DNA of 64,000 nucleotides from Thunnus maccoyii (lineage: Eukaryota; Chordata; Actinopteri; Scombriformes; Scombridae): assembly GCF_910596095.1 (NCBI RefSeq), contig NC_056546.1:16330425-16394424 (forward strand), written 5' to 3'. The translations under genes were made by a program, and so were the position numbers. Under the pieces are notes generated by a model. The model ran no database searches and was not told where the DNA came from. It worked only from the letters and a program-made list of their open reading frames with translations. Each line of letters opens with the position of its first letter. The stretch's first letter is position 1. Shown here piece by piece: positions 34,681 through 46,800 of this stretch.

Positions 34681-37600
34681 AAATACCCCGAGTTCAACTT
34701 GAAATCATGCTCACCTTACTCCGGTAAAGACACTTCTCACTCTCTCTGATGTCACATTTAATATGCATTTCCAGCTCAGAGCTCAAAAACAGCAGCTGCT
34801 CCTGAGAGCCACAAAAAAAAAAAAAAAAGGCAAAGCAACATTAACACAAAGCAAACAGATATCATCATCCTCAGATGTTTAAATCCCACATGATAAAATA
34901 ACTTAATAGTACCCAGTGACTGAAACCAGAAAGAACAGGAGAGACTTTAGGACAAGCCATACCTTCTGTCGAGCTGGGAAGAACTGAAAATTGGAGGCTT
35001 CATTTGCCAAAGTCAGGAGGCTGTAGCAGAGGTAGTAAGCCTGAAACACACAATAAATGGAAAGAAACTTGCATCAGAAAAATCTGAAAATTACATTTAT
35101 TTCCTCACAATAATCAGCTAAAATTTTCATTTAATTACATGTAAGAAACACAAGAGTAAACGTTTAAAAAAAATTTAAGTTCAAGGTATTAACCATATGC
35201 TCACCTGCTGATCTAGGATGGCCATGTCCTCCTCTTTCTCTTTCTGACTCCTGCTGGAGGAGTTCAACATGCCTCGGAGAAGGGTGGAGGGTTGCATACG
35301 GTGCAGGTACGGCCTCAGTTCCAAGAGCTAAGCACCGCACAGAACAAGAAGGGGAGAACTATAGATTATTTAAGCCGAAAAAAACATATTCCCATATTAC
35401 AAATGTACATATTTCAACTGCCGGGATCTAACGGGAACCGACTAGTTGTAGGTCATACCTGAAACTCTTTTTCTGTAGGTCTGTACGTACAAGTTCCATC
35501 TAACAGTTTAGAGATCATGGACAGACTGAGATGTCGTCGCAGTTGCCTAAACAAACAAAAATGAATGCTTTTTAAAATGTGTTATTTTAAAATCAATGCA
35601 ATGAAATGAAACATCCAAAAACAATCACTCATTGGGAGAAAAAAATGGAGACCAGATAAAAAAAAAAAGGAAAATAAGAACACTTACTTTCCACGTGTGT
35701 TGTCAGGCAGCAGTTGAACTAGCAGGCACATGTTGTGGTGGTCATCTGTCAGATCAGTCAGAGCCAGACAGATTCTGGGTAGCTAAAGACATTTTAAATA
35801 ACTCAGTGACTAAATTCACAAGAGGTAACAGGATTATGTTTTAAAGGTGAAATACAGCTGCTAGAGTGCAAACTTGTGCTCTAATGGGACAATCTAATCT
35901 GTAATTCTCATTATTTCTCAACAATTTTTGAAAATCAAGAACTGACCATGGTGTCCCAGTCCCTGATGTTGTTCACAATTTTATACTGTAGAGGGTAAAG
36001 TTCCACACTGGACTGGAGGATGAGCCGAGTGTCCAGGCCCATCCTGCCCACCACAGTTAGCAGCAACAGCAGCTCGTTGTCGCTGTAGGCCCGTGGACAC
36101 AGGCCCATACAGTAATCCAGGTACTGCATACAACAACACAAGAGAGACAACCAAGCAGTGAATTATTTGAAAAAATGTAAAGTTTTGCTTCCTCTGCTTC
36201 TTTGTCAAGGACATGAGAGCAAACACACATCTGTTTCCTAATCTGTCTCACCTTCAAGATGTTGTTACAGTTGTGTTCAGGGAAAATGCCCTGCTCCTTG
36301 TTGCTGGAGGGACTTTCACTTTTGATATAGACATCCTCCCTACACAAACACACAGAAATTCAACTGCATGAAATTAAAAATGCATCGAATAAATAACTCT
36401 GAGCTCAGATCTAAAGCTTTTAAAATAGGAATTGAAGAAAACACTGAGTGATCCTATGAACAGGTGTGGCACTTACAGTAGATCTCCCTCTGTGAATGGA
36501 GGCTGCAGACTTTCAAAAGGGAAAAGAGTAACAAATGCAACTCCCATATTCATCAGGACCAACGTCACATCAGCCAAACCGGGCACCCACACGTTAAACT
36601 GCTGGCTTCCATTTTTCACTGAGGAAACATACGCACAGCAAAAAAGACATCTTTTAGTATGTCTTCACAGCTTGAAACAACGAAATAGAAAAAGTTTGCG
36701 GTGGGGAAAAAAAAAAAAGGAAGACACTGACCTATCTGATAAGCAGCAGTGCAGGCGATATCACAGAGAACTTGTAGAATCTTTTCAGAAACCATCCTCT
36801 CAGTATGGACTGACATCATCTGATAAGATAGAAAAAGGTTTAGTACTACATCACAAATATTTTGACTCAAATTATCTGCAAGTGCATGTGGGGCCTACCT
36901 TGAATAGGAAACGGGTAACCTGAGTTGGACAGGGTGAGCGACAGTCGTACGCTTCCTGGAACAATCCGATATTCAGATGCAACCTCAGTTGAGCAGGGCT
37001 GGACCTGATGGAGGAGAAAAATAAGGGGAATTAATTATTTAGCAAGACAAACCACAAGACAAACAAGCTTTGCTAATGACCAGCAGTGGCTGCAATGATC
37101 AATACATCTCACAATACAAAGCTACTGGATGGAACTGAGTTACCTTTACAGTGCTGAAGCTAAATATTTAGTTTGTCCTGAAGGAGGCCGAAGTGTCATT
37201 AAAAATCAAAAGGGTCCATCTCCTTGGGAGCATAAATGTGCTCGGCGAATTTTGTTACAATCAGCTGATTATGAAATATTTTGCGTGCAAAGTTGACATA
37301 TTGGCCTTAGCGTTGAGCAAAAAGGGGAAAAAAACCTTGACAATTATATTTTGATATATATATTATGCTTTGCAGAGGCAAAAATGTCAAGGGAAACTTT
37401 GAGCTGAACAAAAGGTCAGAGGGGTCAACAAAATATTTATGAATCATTCTCTGGGGACAATGGTTATCCATGTCAAATTTCATGGCAATCAAATCTTAAG
37501 TTATTGAGAATTTGTTGCTCTGAACCTTCACATATATATATACAGTATACACAAAAACACAGCTCACCAAAGAAGTGTTTTCTGTGCTGTGCCCTGTGGA

Positions 37601-40600
37601 TTGGCCATGCATCGCCTGAGCTGCAGCGTATCCTGGTTGAAGATCCGGCCAAATTTCTCCAGGTTGAACACTACTTCTCCTGGAGGCACCTCCTTGATTG
37701 CACTGGACATCAATGAGTAGCGCTGCAGGAATTCCCTAAGAAACAAATTACAACAAAAACATAAAATGCAGATTAAAGTTAAAGCCCCCTCCGGTGTATT
37801 TTGGCATTTTTCAGATATTTCATATTTTATTTCACATTGTCAGTTATTTCCTGGCAATGTTGATTAGCCGCACAGTTTACCAAATATTTTTTGACAAATA
37901 ACTTAATTTTGAGGTCAAAGTTCAAAAGTTTAAGTTGTGGATAAAACGGAACGATGACATATGACTATAGTAGAGCGCTGCAGTCACACGTCATCCTCAT
38001 AAAATCCCTTTGTTTTTGTGAGCGTCACACAGGCTACTGATTCAGTATCAAGCGCCTGTGTTTCAAACTATTACTTGCTGCAAACATGCTGCAACAACGG
38101 GTTAATGCTTAAAATATAAATAATTTATTTTAATTAAACACTCCAACCAAAATCGGCACAGAAAATAACGTTTAATGCAGTTAAAGCAGGAAAGTCAGTA
38201 AATCAGTCTGCATTGATCTATAAATGAATGTGGGTCACTCTTACAGTATCTGCTATCCGCAGCTGCTTTATACTGTATGAAAAGCTTCTCCTCCAGTTCA
38301 TTAAATCCCTGCAGCATCTGAAGACAGCAGGGCTGATATGTTGATAAACCCACAGCCTCTGAGAAGTGCCGCGCAAGAGCACAGTGCCGTTACGCACAGC
38401 CGTTCACTGTGTTTATCTTCATTAAATCACCTGAAAACGACACCAGGCTGCTACAGAATAACCACACACACCTCTACACACATCAGATTGGTCAGTTATA
38501 ACTTAATATCCTGCTTTTTATGAAGGAGACATCGGGTTAGCAGAGCTCTTCAGCCTCTTTTCCAACTTTCTTTTTAATAAAAGTAGCATCTCATGTTTTG
38601 TCCTTGAAACACATTATGGTGCAAACACTTAATCACATTAATTACTAAACTATGTGACCATGTACGAGGTGAGATACATTAGAATTATTGCTGAAATAGC
38701 GTCGGTCTGATATAATCATATAAACGGCTTCACCAGATCAGTTTCTTTAATTTTTTCTATTGTTATTATAGTAACTAACTGATGAAAAAACCTACACCAT
38801 CTGTATTTGGCAGCAGATTTATGGTGATGTGTGTTCATGTCGTGATGCTCTGAACCATTCAGATATTTCCTGAAGAAGAGCTTTCCGTTTGCTAAGCTGT
38901 CGTTATCACATTAAACTGTTATTATGTTACAGTTATGGCTGAAAATGACAACAGATATAAACAATTTTGCCGATTTCCCATATATCTGCAATTCAAATCA
39001 ACCACCGGTTGTCTACCCATAAGTGACTGTTTTTGTTGTTAGCGTGATGTCACAGTGATTCAGTCTTTTAACCACACCCCCATTCTCTGTCTGAGAAAGA
39101 ACGTTAACCATTAAACAGGAAGTAACATTGTGTGGATGTGTCAGTGTGCTCCTGAATGCCTTACTGTTGTTCAGTGGAGATGCCCTCCTCGCAGTTCTCC
39201 TCAGCCTCCTCATATTCAGCTATCCTCAACAGGTCCTCTTTACATGCAGTTAAAAGTTCTGTCTCAATCTCTTTAGCTCTGATGGACAAAAAGCATGTTG
39301 AGAAAGTTAACTCCCCTCATCTGCAGCTACTGTAGCTCAAATTAAAAAAGTAACATTTTCAGAATAATATACTTCTTATTGGTGTTTATTTCCTTCAGCA
39401 TCTGGTCAAGGTTATTCTTGTAGATGCCCGACTTTGTGGTGGATGGCAACGGCAGCTGTAGAAAACACAACAGACAACACATACAAGTTGAGTTTTACCG
39501 CTCACACAGCTCAGTGAGTTGGCTACCATACAATTCTCACTCCATCACTGTCTCACGTATAACAACAGCAAACCAAACTTACAGTTTTTGACTGGCGGAT
39601 GTCATGTCCAGGTGTACTAGGCTCTGAGAAGGCTCCCTTATCTGGTGTATCTGGAGGTTTGGTAACACGCTCCATCATCTCCTGAAAGGAAAGCAGCTGC
39701 TCCTCGTCACTGCTATGGGAGCTCTGAGTTAGATCCATATCTAACGCAAAGCTCAGGCCTAGGTCCAGCTCCACGTCTATAGGATCCTCTTTATACACCT
39801 GCTGTCTATCCCTTTCACCTGCCTGCCTCTCCAACAGTGTGGACTGAAAATAATGAGATGTCGAGGTTTGTTCAGAGGCAGCAGTGTCTGTCTTTAAAGC
39901 ACATGGTCTCACATCGTTGGGGAGGAGTGGTTTGTGTTTCTCATCAGTTTTAACACTCTCATCCTTAAGCTGCCTGCTTGAAGAAGTGATGGGACTGTTT
40001 CTGAGTTCACTGTCTTTAGGGGAAAAGGATAGTAAAGTTTCAAGTTTTACCCGCTCTAAAGACACAGCTGGCAAGGAGACTTGTGGGCTTGATAAAAAGG
40101 GGATTGTCGTATCCGCTGCATGTGGGGAAACAGTTCCTGTGGAGTTTTGAGCTTTGCGACACAAGGATCCAGTAATTGGGGCGCTGGAGGTGGCCACAGT
40201 GCTGGATGAACAACTTTTTTCTGAGGAGGGTGATTTCATTGGTCCCCCATCCACCTTGGGTTTTGCAGTCTTAGGTGCAGGGCAGACAACATAGGTCGTG
40301 AGATCAGGGGTGAAAAGGTCACCTATATCATCAGCTATTACTACAGGTCTTCGTGGGTGGGATATTTTGTTCCGTTCTATCGTGCGCCTCAGAGAACCTG
40401 AGTTTGATTTTGAGACTGGCTTGGGAGTGCTATTGTCTGACTTTCTAGTCTCCTTCATATGCTTAACTTTGCTCAGGGTCCTGACTGGTGAGGGTGAGGT
40501 ATTATTATGATTATGACCGGAGTGGTGGCTCCCTAACTGAACATGAGGTGAGCTACCAGCGTGCTTCTGGGGGATCTCAGAGGATAACAAAGTGCTTGAT

Positions 40601-43600
40601 TTACACCTTTTATCGTTTTCCTCACCTCTTTTCCTCAAAATTTCTCCACCTGGCTTTGGTGATCTTACATCTGTTAACTTGACAACATAATTCTGATTGG
40701 AATTTATATAGGCCTGCTTTGCCCCCATTGATGGTTGTCTTTTTACACAAGGTTTGGGTGACAGTGATGTGCAGGATGTTGGTGATGGTTCCAAGCATGT
40801 TGACTGGCCACATGCCGGTTCTGTGCGCAGATGGCCATCTGTGGTTTTGGGCAACGGTTCCAAGCCTGAGGAATTCCTCGATGGCGGCACCAGAGAAGAG
40901 CTGAGTGAGTTGCCAGCAGTTGGTTTACGTGTTTGTGCTTTGCCAGAGTTTGCATCCTGAAGACACAGTTTCTTGGCACTGTCGTCAGAGGCCTCAGACT
41001 CCCTGCGCCGCTTCTGAGATGTGCTATTCAAGTCCACAACTGGAGACAGAAAGACAGAAATATATATATCTTTTACCAACATTCAGTGTTAACCAATGTC
41101 AGAGTTTACTATACTACCATGTAAAAAACTGAGTGCTTTATTACATATTTACCCATGCATTATAACCTATTACCAAGAGTAATATGCGGCATGTAACTAA
41201 CAGTTCAAGCTCACATTTTGTTTTCAGGTATTTAGCAACTTGTTAAGAGTACAAGTGCCAGAACAGCCTTCATACAGTACCTAGTAAGTAAGTAATGTGA
41301 GCACTGTAGTAGAGAAAACATGATATAAACAATAAGGACTGAGGGCAGTTTTAGGAAAGATTCAAGTGGATATTCTTATTAAAGCTCAATTTTTTTTATA
41401 CATTATTCTTGTAAATGTGAGATGGCAGCGTTGCTTCTCATTATAGTCTGCTGTTAAGAAATGTCAATACATTTTTTGAGTGGCCAGACCAGCTGATAAT
41501 CGCAGCGTTATCTATCTATCTATCATCACTCAAGTAAAATAACTTCACATTTTCTACAGATCAATGACATTTTCACAGTACTGAAACTACAAGATGGAAT
41601 CAACTTTACAAACTAAACACCCCTCTGCTTGCTATCACTGCAGGTTGCAAGGTTACAGACTGCAGATCTATGAGTAAGAAAATGGAAAAGCTGTTAGAAT
41701 GTCCGTGTAAGCATTTCAAAAAAAAGAAATTGTGAAAACCATTTTGTAGATTGCAATGTGTACTGACCTTTAGGCTTTACATTTGAAGTTTATGTTCATT
41801 TGTCAAATAACTACCAAAGCAAAGTTACATATACATTTAGGCTACGTCCACACTAATACATTTTCATTTTAAAACAAAAACGATCTCCGTCCACACAAGC
41901 ATTTTAGCACCATTTCAGAAATCATCTCCATCCATACTAACTCGCCTGAAAAACGCATATCACATGAATTTTCACATACACTTGGAATAATAGCTTGCCT
42001 CCGGCGCATGTAGGCATGTGTAGCGTTATAAAATGAATAGTTTAACTGCACAACAGCTGCTATGTAGCATAGACAACAAGGTCAGCAACAGCTGTAATTT
42101 GCTATCCTTGTTGAATTAACTAAGTAACTGCTGGTAATCAAGGCTGATGTCATTTGTTTTCTTCTGGAAAAAGGTCTTGTGATAGGGGCGTAACGAATCA
42201 GGGAACAGCGAACAAGTTGTGACCCAATCAGGAAACGAACGTGGGTCTCTGCGCCATTGTTTTCAAAAGTCTCCATTTGTGCCCGTCCAGACTAAAATGC
42301 AATCCCGGAGTTTTCTCATAACTCTCCATTTTAGGGGTTGGAAAACGCCGGAGTAGTGTGGACACTTGGCGTAAACATAGCAAAAGTTTTGCGTTTTAAA
42401 ACGAAAACCTATTAGTGTGGATATGGCCTTAGTAGTGCAGTAATTTACTTAGACAATATTACCTGGAATGAACTTTTCACTTGAAGGCGTTCGTTTATGA
42501 TACTGGTCCTAAAAGAAGAAAGAAAGTGACTCCTTCAGATGCAGGTTTCCTCCTGTGACTTTTCAACAGCAATGACAGCGTAACTATACATCACATATTC
42601 TGACTGAGCTACACCTGAGTCATGAGTCATAATGATTTAAAATAACTGTTCAATTTTCAAATTTCAATGTTTACAAGAGAAAGCCAATTATATAAAGTAA
42701 GTAAACTGACTTACACAACAGTAGGCAAATGATTTTGAACTTATCTAAAATTTGTCAGCTTGTAGCCAACCAGTCGCAGCCTGTTTACAGGCCTGTTAAT
42801 CACTGCCAACATCTTGAAAAGTTCTGGTGTTGTGTTTATGGACAACTGTTTCCCTTATTGGAAAAACAACCAGGTCAATCAGAGCTTTGTTGGCAGGATT
42901 AGAACAGGGACATCTTCTACCTGCGGCAAAGCCAGAAAAATGGCAATAAGACTAGATGAGATCTATGCAGCTATACAGATTGTTATTACAGCACTAAAGA
43001 CTCTTTAATTGTCATAGTTCTCTGATCCACATGAAAAACGTTACATTAACCATTTCCAGCAACCACTAATGCAGCGTCTGCATTGAGTGACGTTGGTAGG
43101 ATGGATACATCCCTCACTGCTGATAGGTTAGGGGCAATATAACAACACCCACCACAAAAACAGCTAACATGAAACTGATGTCACACTGAATAATGACGTG
43201 AAACAAAATGGCAATTCAGTCTAATTTTAGAGCAAAATCACCTGTATCTTTGTATTAAAAATCTTACAACTAAGGCTGAGAACAACACACCGGGCTTTCA
43301 TGACATTTCTCTGCCTCGCAACATACAAGGTGGCTTCAGCTCCACAAACTTGGCTTGAGAATGGGCTTGCATTGTTATGAAGAGACAAACAGCTCAAAAT
43401 CTATTACCAAAGCCCCAAATGACCTTAATGTGTCATTTAACATATAACACACTTTACCTGGTAAGGGGCAACAGGGCTGTGCATCATAGGTAAACTTGAA
43501 CCTCTACTCCTGTCAGATGACTGGGTACTCATAGAAGGGTGGTAGCCCCTCTGGGGCCACTGGCTGGTACAAGGCCTCCGGGACTCTGAGTCAGCTAGTG

Positions 43601-46600
43601 ACAGTGAGCAAACATCCTGAACTTTTCTGGGGGTGACTGACAGGGTCATAGGAGGCCTGTGCAGCTGGATGGTTTGTATGGGACTCCTTACATCATTGGA
43701 TTGAGCCTAATATAGTAAGAATTCAGCATCACATGACTTACTAAAGCACAGATCATAAACAAGATTTTTTTTTTTTTTTTTTTTAAATCAGTGACGAATT
43801 CAGGTTTCACTAATGGCCAAAACAAGAAGAAGAAAAAAAGAAGAAAACAATACCTTGGTTAAGTCTTGTTGTTGTACGGTTGCATTTTTCCTTCCTGAGT
43901 TAGATAAGGTGACCGTGGATTCTGTCATTTGATCTCTCCTGATGTGGGAGGGCAGAGAGTGGTTGCTTAAATCCTTCCTTGAATGAGGGGGTGCATGGTG
44001 AAACATCCTTGAAGGCGAGGGTGGTGGCTTATTATAGGAGGCACCAATGTTTGTTTGGCTGACTGGAATAAGTTGTGGTGAACAGTTTGACCCTGGGGGT
44101 TGAGCAGGATCCAGTCTGTCCCTTGGCATAGACAGTGGCCTAACTGCCCGGGTCCCAAAATTAAGTGGGCCGTTTGGAACAAATCCTGATGAATGTATCG
44201 GTCCCACAGGATGAGGATATGGCCGCGGTGGACCCAGTCTGTCTGTGTGGCACAGCTCAGGGCTTTGAACTGGAAATATTCTCATTCTCCTGGGTGGCGG
44301 GTGAGAAAGCCGGTTAGGGACCTGAGAGGGCTTCATTACAGTCTCCTGGAGGAAAGATGTGAAATGTGGTAGGGAGTTCTGCTGGAGTGTGAGGTCTTTT
44401 ACTAAAACACAGAAGAAACATGACATTATAGTTTACTTAAATATGTGGTGCCATCGAATGCTAAAGTGCGAACAGGGCTGAACATGTCATTTGTCAGCCA
44501 GCCAGGGCCCATGATGCTAATAGCTGCAGCTTATCATGCCACATTTTTCTTTGTAATGCCGTCTGACACAAGGAGGTTCTTCATGTTACATTATTTTAGC
44601 AGAAACAGTTCAATTGTTTCTTTGGGTTACAAGCATATATCCCTTTATGCCATCTGTTGTGAATTTTCTCAATGAAGAAGGCAATGCTAAGATCCTGTCT
44701 GAATTTGAGCTGTATGTTGCTGCATTCTGTGTTTGCCATTTCTAGATTTCACAGGCACACCCAAATAGCTCGACTGGTTCTGGTTTCTTTAATCGTCTAT
44801 GATAGTAAAGTGAACACCTTTGTGTTGTGGACTGTTGGTTGGGACAAAACGAGACATTTGAGGACTTCATCTTGGGCTTTGGGAAATAGTGATTGACATT
44901 TATCACCTTTTTCAGACATTTTATGGCCCAAACAACTAATCGTTAGATTAATCGACAATGAAAATAATCCTTGGTTGCAGACCTACTCAAAAAAATGATC
45001 AAAATAGTTGGCGATTCATTTCGATTGGCGATTCTGTTGATCGACTAATAGTTGTAGCTCTAGTAAATATTCAAATCTAATATTTTGCCTATGCTCATTG
45101 ATATAAATGGGGTGGACAAAAAACAAACACCTATAGCCACACATGGTACAATTCAACAGCAGCACAATTTACAACCTCAAAAATGACAACTACAACTAAC
45201 TATATAAATAAAAATTTACAATTAAAATGTGAGATATCGTAAATATAGTAAAAAATGTATTCTAAGTGAGAAGACATATGGAATAATACAAGATATTAAC
45301 AAGGAATGTGTAAAAGTTCACAGTATGAAAAAACAGTATAAACGGTACGTGTAATGTGCAAATGTAAAATTACAAATAATGAGCTGCTGTATTACAGAGT
45401 TTTAGTTTTTAGTTTTAGTTGGGTCGATCCAATAAAAACATCCAGCTATGTTAGAAAAATTATTCAGACAATGATGCTGCTTCCCCTACACAGTAAGTTA
45501 AAGTGCAGCATGAAAATTCAGATGTAAAACCAACAAATAACCTATGTTGTTATTTTCTGAGACATCAACACTTGATTGACTAGCTTTCAGGGTAGATTTA
45601 ACCAACACAGGGGGCTTGGTAATACTTTAAGACACAATAGGATATTCAAACCAAATGCTATAGGCATTTTAGGAATAGCCTGTAGACACATAAATACTAT
45701 GACCAAAACAGTGAGCAGTGAGTGAAGCAAATCTACCAGCCACATGCAGCTATTTTAACAGCTTTGTCTGGTGGCTGGCGCTACTTTTGTGCCCTGCCTA
45801 CTTTGTTGTTTTCCCCTAGACATTGACACATGATTGACACTTTGACCCACCTTTACTCCTCGGCGAGAAGTATTCTGCAAGTGTTCTGCAAGAAAGCCAG
45901 AGAAGGGGGAAGTGTTCTTAGTTTTGTCACCAGGACGACAATAATGCAACTTAGAGGTGCAGTTTTCAAACAACATTAAGGGAAAGAAGCAGACATCATA
46001 TCTGTGGTTGACATACCTAACACTAGCCCTACGAGGAGCCAACAGGAGGAAGACACCTGCCAGTCCGTTTGTGCTTGGCTACCAATCACAGCATGCTACG
46101 CAGCAGCAAATGTTTTGGAGCGTCAGACTAACTTTAACGTGGGCTTATGTCGTTTTTACATTATCATATTGTTCAGCAGTCGCTACCACCTGAGGCGTTC
46201 ACAAAGTAACACAACTATAAATGTTTTCAGCGCAGAAAAAAATATCTAACTTATAGCTAGCTGTTAACGTTAGCAAGGAAACTAACAATATTATGAGGGT
46301 GATGTTTACATAGTTTTAACAACATGGCAGTGTTATTAGCTCATTATACGTCGTTACAGGGTCACGTTCAGGACAACCGTACTCAAAGTAATCAGCTAGG
46401 CACTCTCAGAGCAAATATAACACAACGGTCTGACTCAGTGTCTGGCTAACTTTAACAAAAAATGAATATTAGCAAGTCGTTGTTTCAGGAAGTGCGCTGT
46501 TAAGCTAGCTGCCTAACGCTCTTACAACATAGCAACGGAGCGCAAACAAAAGTCCGTCGCTTCTCTTACCGAGTGTCTCCTTGGTTTTCTGTTGCTTTTC

Positions 46601-46604
46601 TCAT
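31827..46604 (-). CDS. slf2: SMC5-SMC6 complex localization factor 2
   Basis: Spliced minus-strand gene with 21 coding exons, 4857 nt, about 1618 aa (human about 1173 as I recall). All junctions keep phase. SLF2 is a distant Nse6 counterpart. With SLF1 it links RAD18 at stalled or damaged DNA to SMC5/6, and with SIMC1 it directs SMC5/6 to other nuclear sites. The start at 46604 (MRKATENQGDTR) is the first Met after an in-frame stop. Order: PIP-like motif, long disordered region, conserved C-terminal helical domain (EFLQRYSLMSSAIKEVPPGE to VKDLVARIYTKWQMLLQRTR), then GKLYDYWEPPP, where the mammalian protein stops almost at once (GQLHDFWVPDS). Here the last exon continues for about 320 residues of acidic and lysine-rich repeats. 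Confidence 0.93.
32058..32620 (-). repeat. slf2: Coding minisatellite in slf2
   Basis: Thirteen direct repeats of 39 or 45 bp (plus-strand signature 'ctccttctccttgtttgtg') lie wholly inside the slf2 reading frame. All unit lengths are multiples of three, so copy changes do not break the frame. The opposite strand is also open across the array because of the repeat pattern, which is not evidence for a second gene. Confidence 0.95.
32959..37735 (-). CDS. slf2: slf2 conserved C-terminal domain exons
   Basis: Exons in gene order: 37568-37735, 36899-37004, 36732-36819, 36477-36618, 36252-36339, 35947-36123, 35688-35782, 35459-35546, 35205-35327, 34963-35040, 34715-34801, 32959-33027. Landmarks shared with human: PGEVVFNLEKFGRIFNQDTL, MMSVHTERMVSEKILQVL, WVPGLADVTLVLMNMGVAF, NIRDWDTM, LALTDLTDDHHNMCLLVQLL, RQLRQCLSL-like QLRRHLSLSMISKLLDG, LRPYLHRMQPSTLLRGML, VKDLVARIYTKWQ. 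The chain is mostly alpha-helical. This is the Nse6-like region expected to contact SLF1 or SIMC1 and SMC6. Confidence 0.93.
33082..33420. repeat. Common fish MITE-like repeat, copy B
   Basis: Best preserved copy, in an slf2 intron. It starts 'gctgcaactaacaatt' and ends 'ccaatagttgcagctcta', which are terminal inverted repeats of about 15 bp. Internal phrase 'ccaaccaacagtccagag' is shared, inverted, with copies A and D. Confidence 0.75.
33678..33860. repeat. Common fish MITE-like repeat, partial copy C
   Basis: About 180 bp matching one end of copies A and B ('gaaacgattagtcaattaat', 'ggttccagcttctcaaatat'). It lies about 250 bp from copy B in the same intron, in the opposite orientation. Confidence 0.6.
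34648..34679. repeat. (AC)n microsatellite
   Basis: A 32-bp AC run ending about 35 bp from the donor of slf2 exon 34715-34801. Confidence 0.9.
37140..37515. repeat. Second fragment of widespread fish repeat
   Basis: The phrases 'ggggacaatggttatcc', 'catgtcaaatttcatggc' and 'aatcaaatcttaagttattg' match, from memory, the right part of a repeat abundant in percomorph introns. The left part of the same family appears at 1005-1150. Borders are approximate. Confidence 0.4.
37736..39164. other. slf2: slf2 intron 13, no other gene seen
   Basis: A 1.4 kb intron of anonymous sequence between exons 39165-39278 and 37568-37735. I see no embedded gene or clear transposon. Confidence 0.55.
39165..39455 (-). 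CDS. slf2: slf2 exons 7-8, helical linker
   Basis: Exons 39373-39455 and 39165-39278 encode LPLPSTTKSGIYKNNLDQML, KEINTNKKAKEIETELLTAC, KEDLLRIAEYEEAEENCEEG and ISTEQQ. The stretch has a coiled-coil-like charge pattern and corresponds to the human segment [20 protein letters not shown] before the conserved domain. Junction phases (2 and 2) are consistent. Confidence 0.88.
39583..41039 (-). CDS. slf2: slf2 large central exon, disordered region
   Basis: A 1457-nt exon encodes about 485 residues from VVDLNSTSQKRRRESEASDD to HDIRQSKT. It is Ser/Lys/Pro rich and poorly conserved except near its end. The block DVELDLGLSFALDMDLTQSS, then SDEEQLLSFQEMMERVTKPP, parallels the human [20 protein letters not shown]. 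The open frame extends beyond both splice sites. Antisense frames here are shadows. Confidence 0.9.
41839..42432. mobile_element. DNA-transposon MITE with about 35-bp inverted ends
   Basis: The left end 'aggctacgtccacactaata' and the right end (reverse complement 'aggccatatccacactaata') match at 17 of 20 positions. Inverted similarity continues through 'ttttaaaac' on both sides. The element is about 590 bp, lies in an slf2 intron and lacks a transposase frame. I recall similar 'gtccacactaa' ends on hAT-type MITEs in fish; no clear target duplication was seen. Confidence 0.7.
42463..44401 (-). CDS. slf2: slf2 exons 3-5, N-terminal disordered region
   Basis: Exons 43854-44401, 43458-43706 and 42463-42508 encode a Pro/Ser/Arg/His-rich region: KDLTLQQNSLPHFTSFLQET, VPNRLSHPPPRRMRIFPVQS, SQTNIGASYNKPPPSPSRMF, ending DQYHKRTPSSEKFIP. 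It is low in sequence complexity with no folded domain. Junctions are in phase (1, 0, 0, 1). A long poly-T run lies at about 43767-43783 in the intervening intron. Confidence 0.85.
44725..45062. repeat. Common fish MITE-like repeat, copy D
   Basis: Copy in slf2 intron 2, same orientation as copy A ('tgtggactgttggttgggac', 'ttttatggcccaaacaacta'). It ends 'gactaatagttgtagctcta'. Confidence 0.65.
45584..45702. repeat. Local duplicated segment, copy 1
   Basis: The sequence from 'gctttcagggtagatttaac' through 'aatactttaagacacaatag' to 'cacataaatactatga' reappears in the same orientation at 47311-47455 with about 80-85 percent identity by eye. This copy is in slf2 intron 2. Confidence 0.75.
45851..45885 (-). 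CDS. slf2: slf2 microexon 2 with PCNA-binding-like motif
   Basis: A 35-nt exon lies between TTTCTTGCAG and GTGGGTC. It joins exon 1 (phase 2) to exon 3 (phase 1) and gives GDTRTLAEYFSPRSKVKDL. TLAEYFSPRSK aligns position by position with human SLF2 SIIDFFKPASK. Without this exon the start codon in exon 1 is out of frame with exon 3, so the exon is needed for a full-length protein. Confidence 0.8.
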
Positions 46605-46800
46605 TTTGAGGATCAGGAAGCCTGTCTATAACCGCAGACAGCGCAAATAACGGGCTCAGAGCCCCACTTATCAGTGTGTGATCTTCTCCCGCCTGTAACC
46701 GCATAAGACCAACTGTAACCACACGAAATGCATTATGGAACTTGGAGTCCACCAATACGTCACTTTAAAGGGATATTCAGATTTTTCTGAAGACATGCGC
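46240..46800 (-). promoter_or_regulatory. slf2: slf2 promoter, exon 1 and start of intron 1
   Basis: Exon 1 carries 35 coding nt (46570-46604, MRKATENQGDT plus two bases) and a donor CACTCG before GTAAGAG. An in-frame TAG lies a short way upstream of the ATG, so no longer N terminus is available in this frame. Intron 1 starts with GCTA-rich palindromic motifs at about 46503-46515 and 46254-46274 (TAGCTAGCTGTTAACGTTAG). No TATA box is evident. Confidence 0.7.

Noticed and set aside
36432-36923. Plus-strand open frame of 163 codons in slf2
   Set aside because: It overlaps two slf2 coding exons in antisense and has no splice or domain support.
44334-46604. An slf2 start at the internal Met (VMKPSQVP) near 44336 with an upstream overlapping short frame
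   Set aside because: Adding the 35-nt exon at 45851-45885 joins the exon 1 ATG in frame and restores a conserved motif, which is a simpler explanation.
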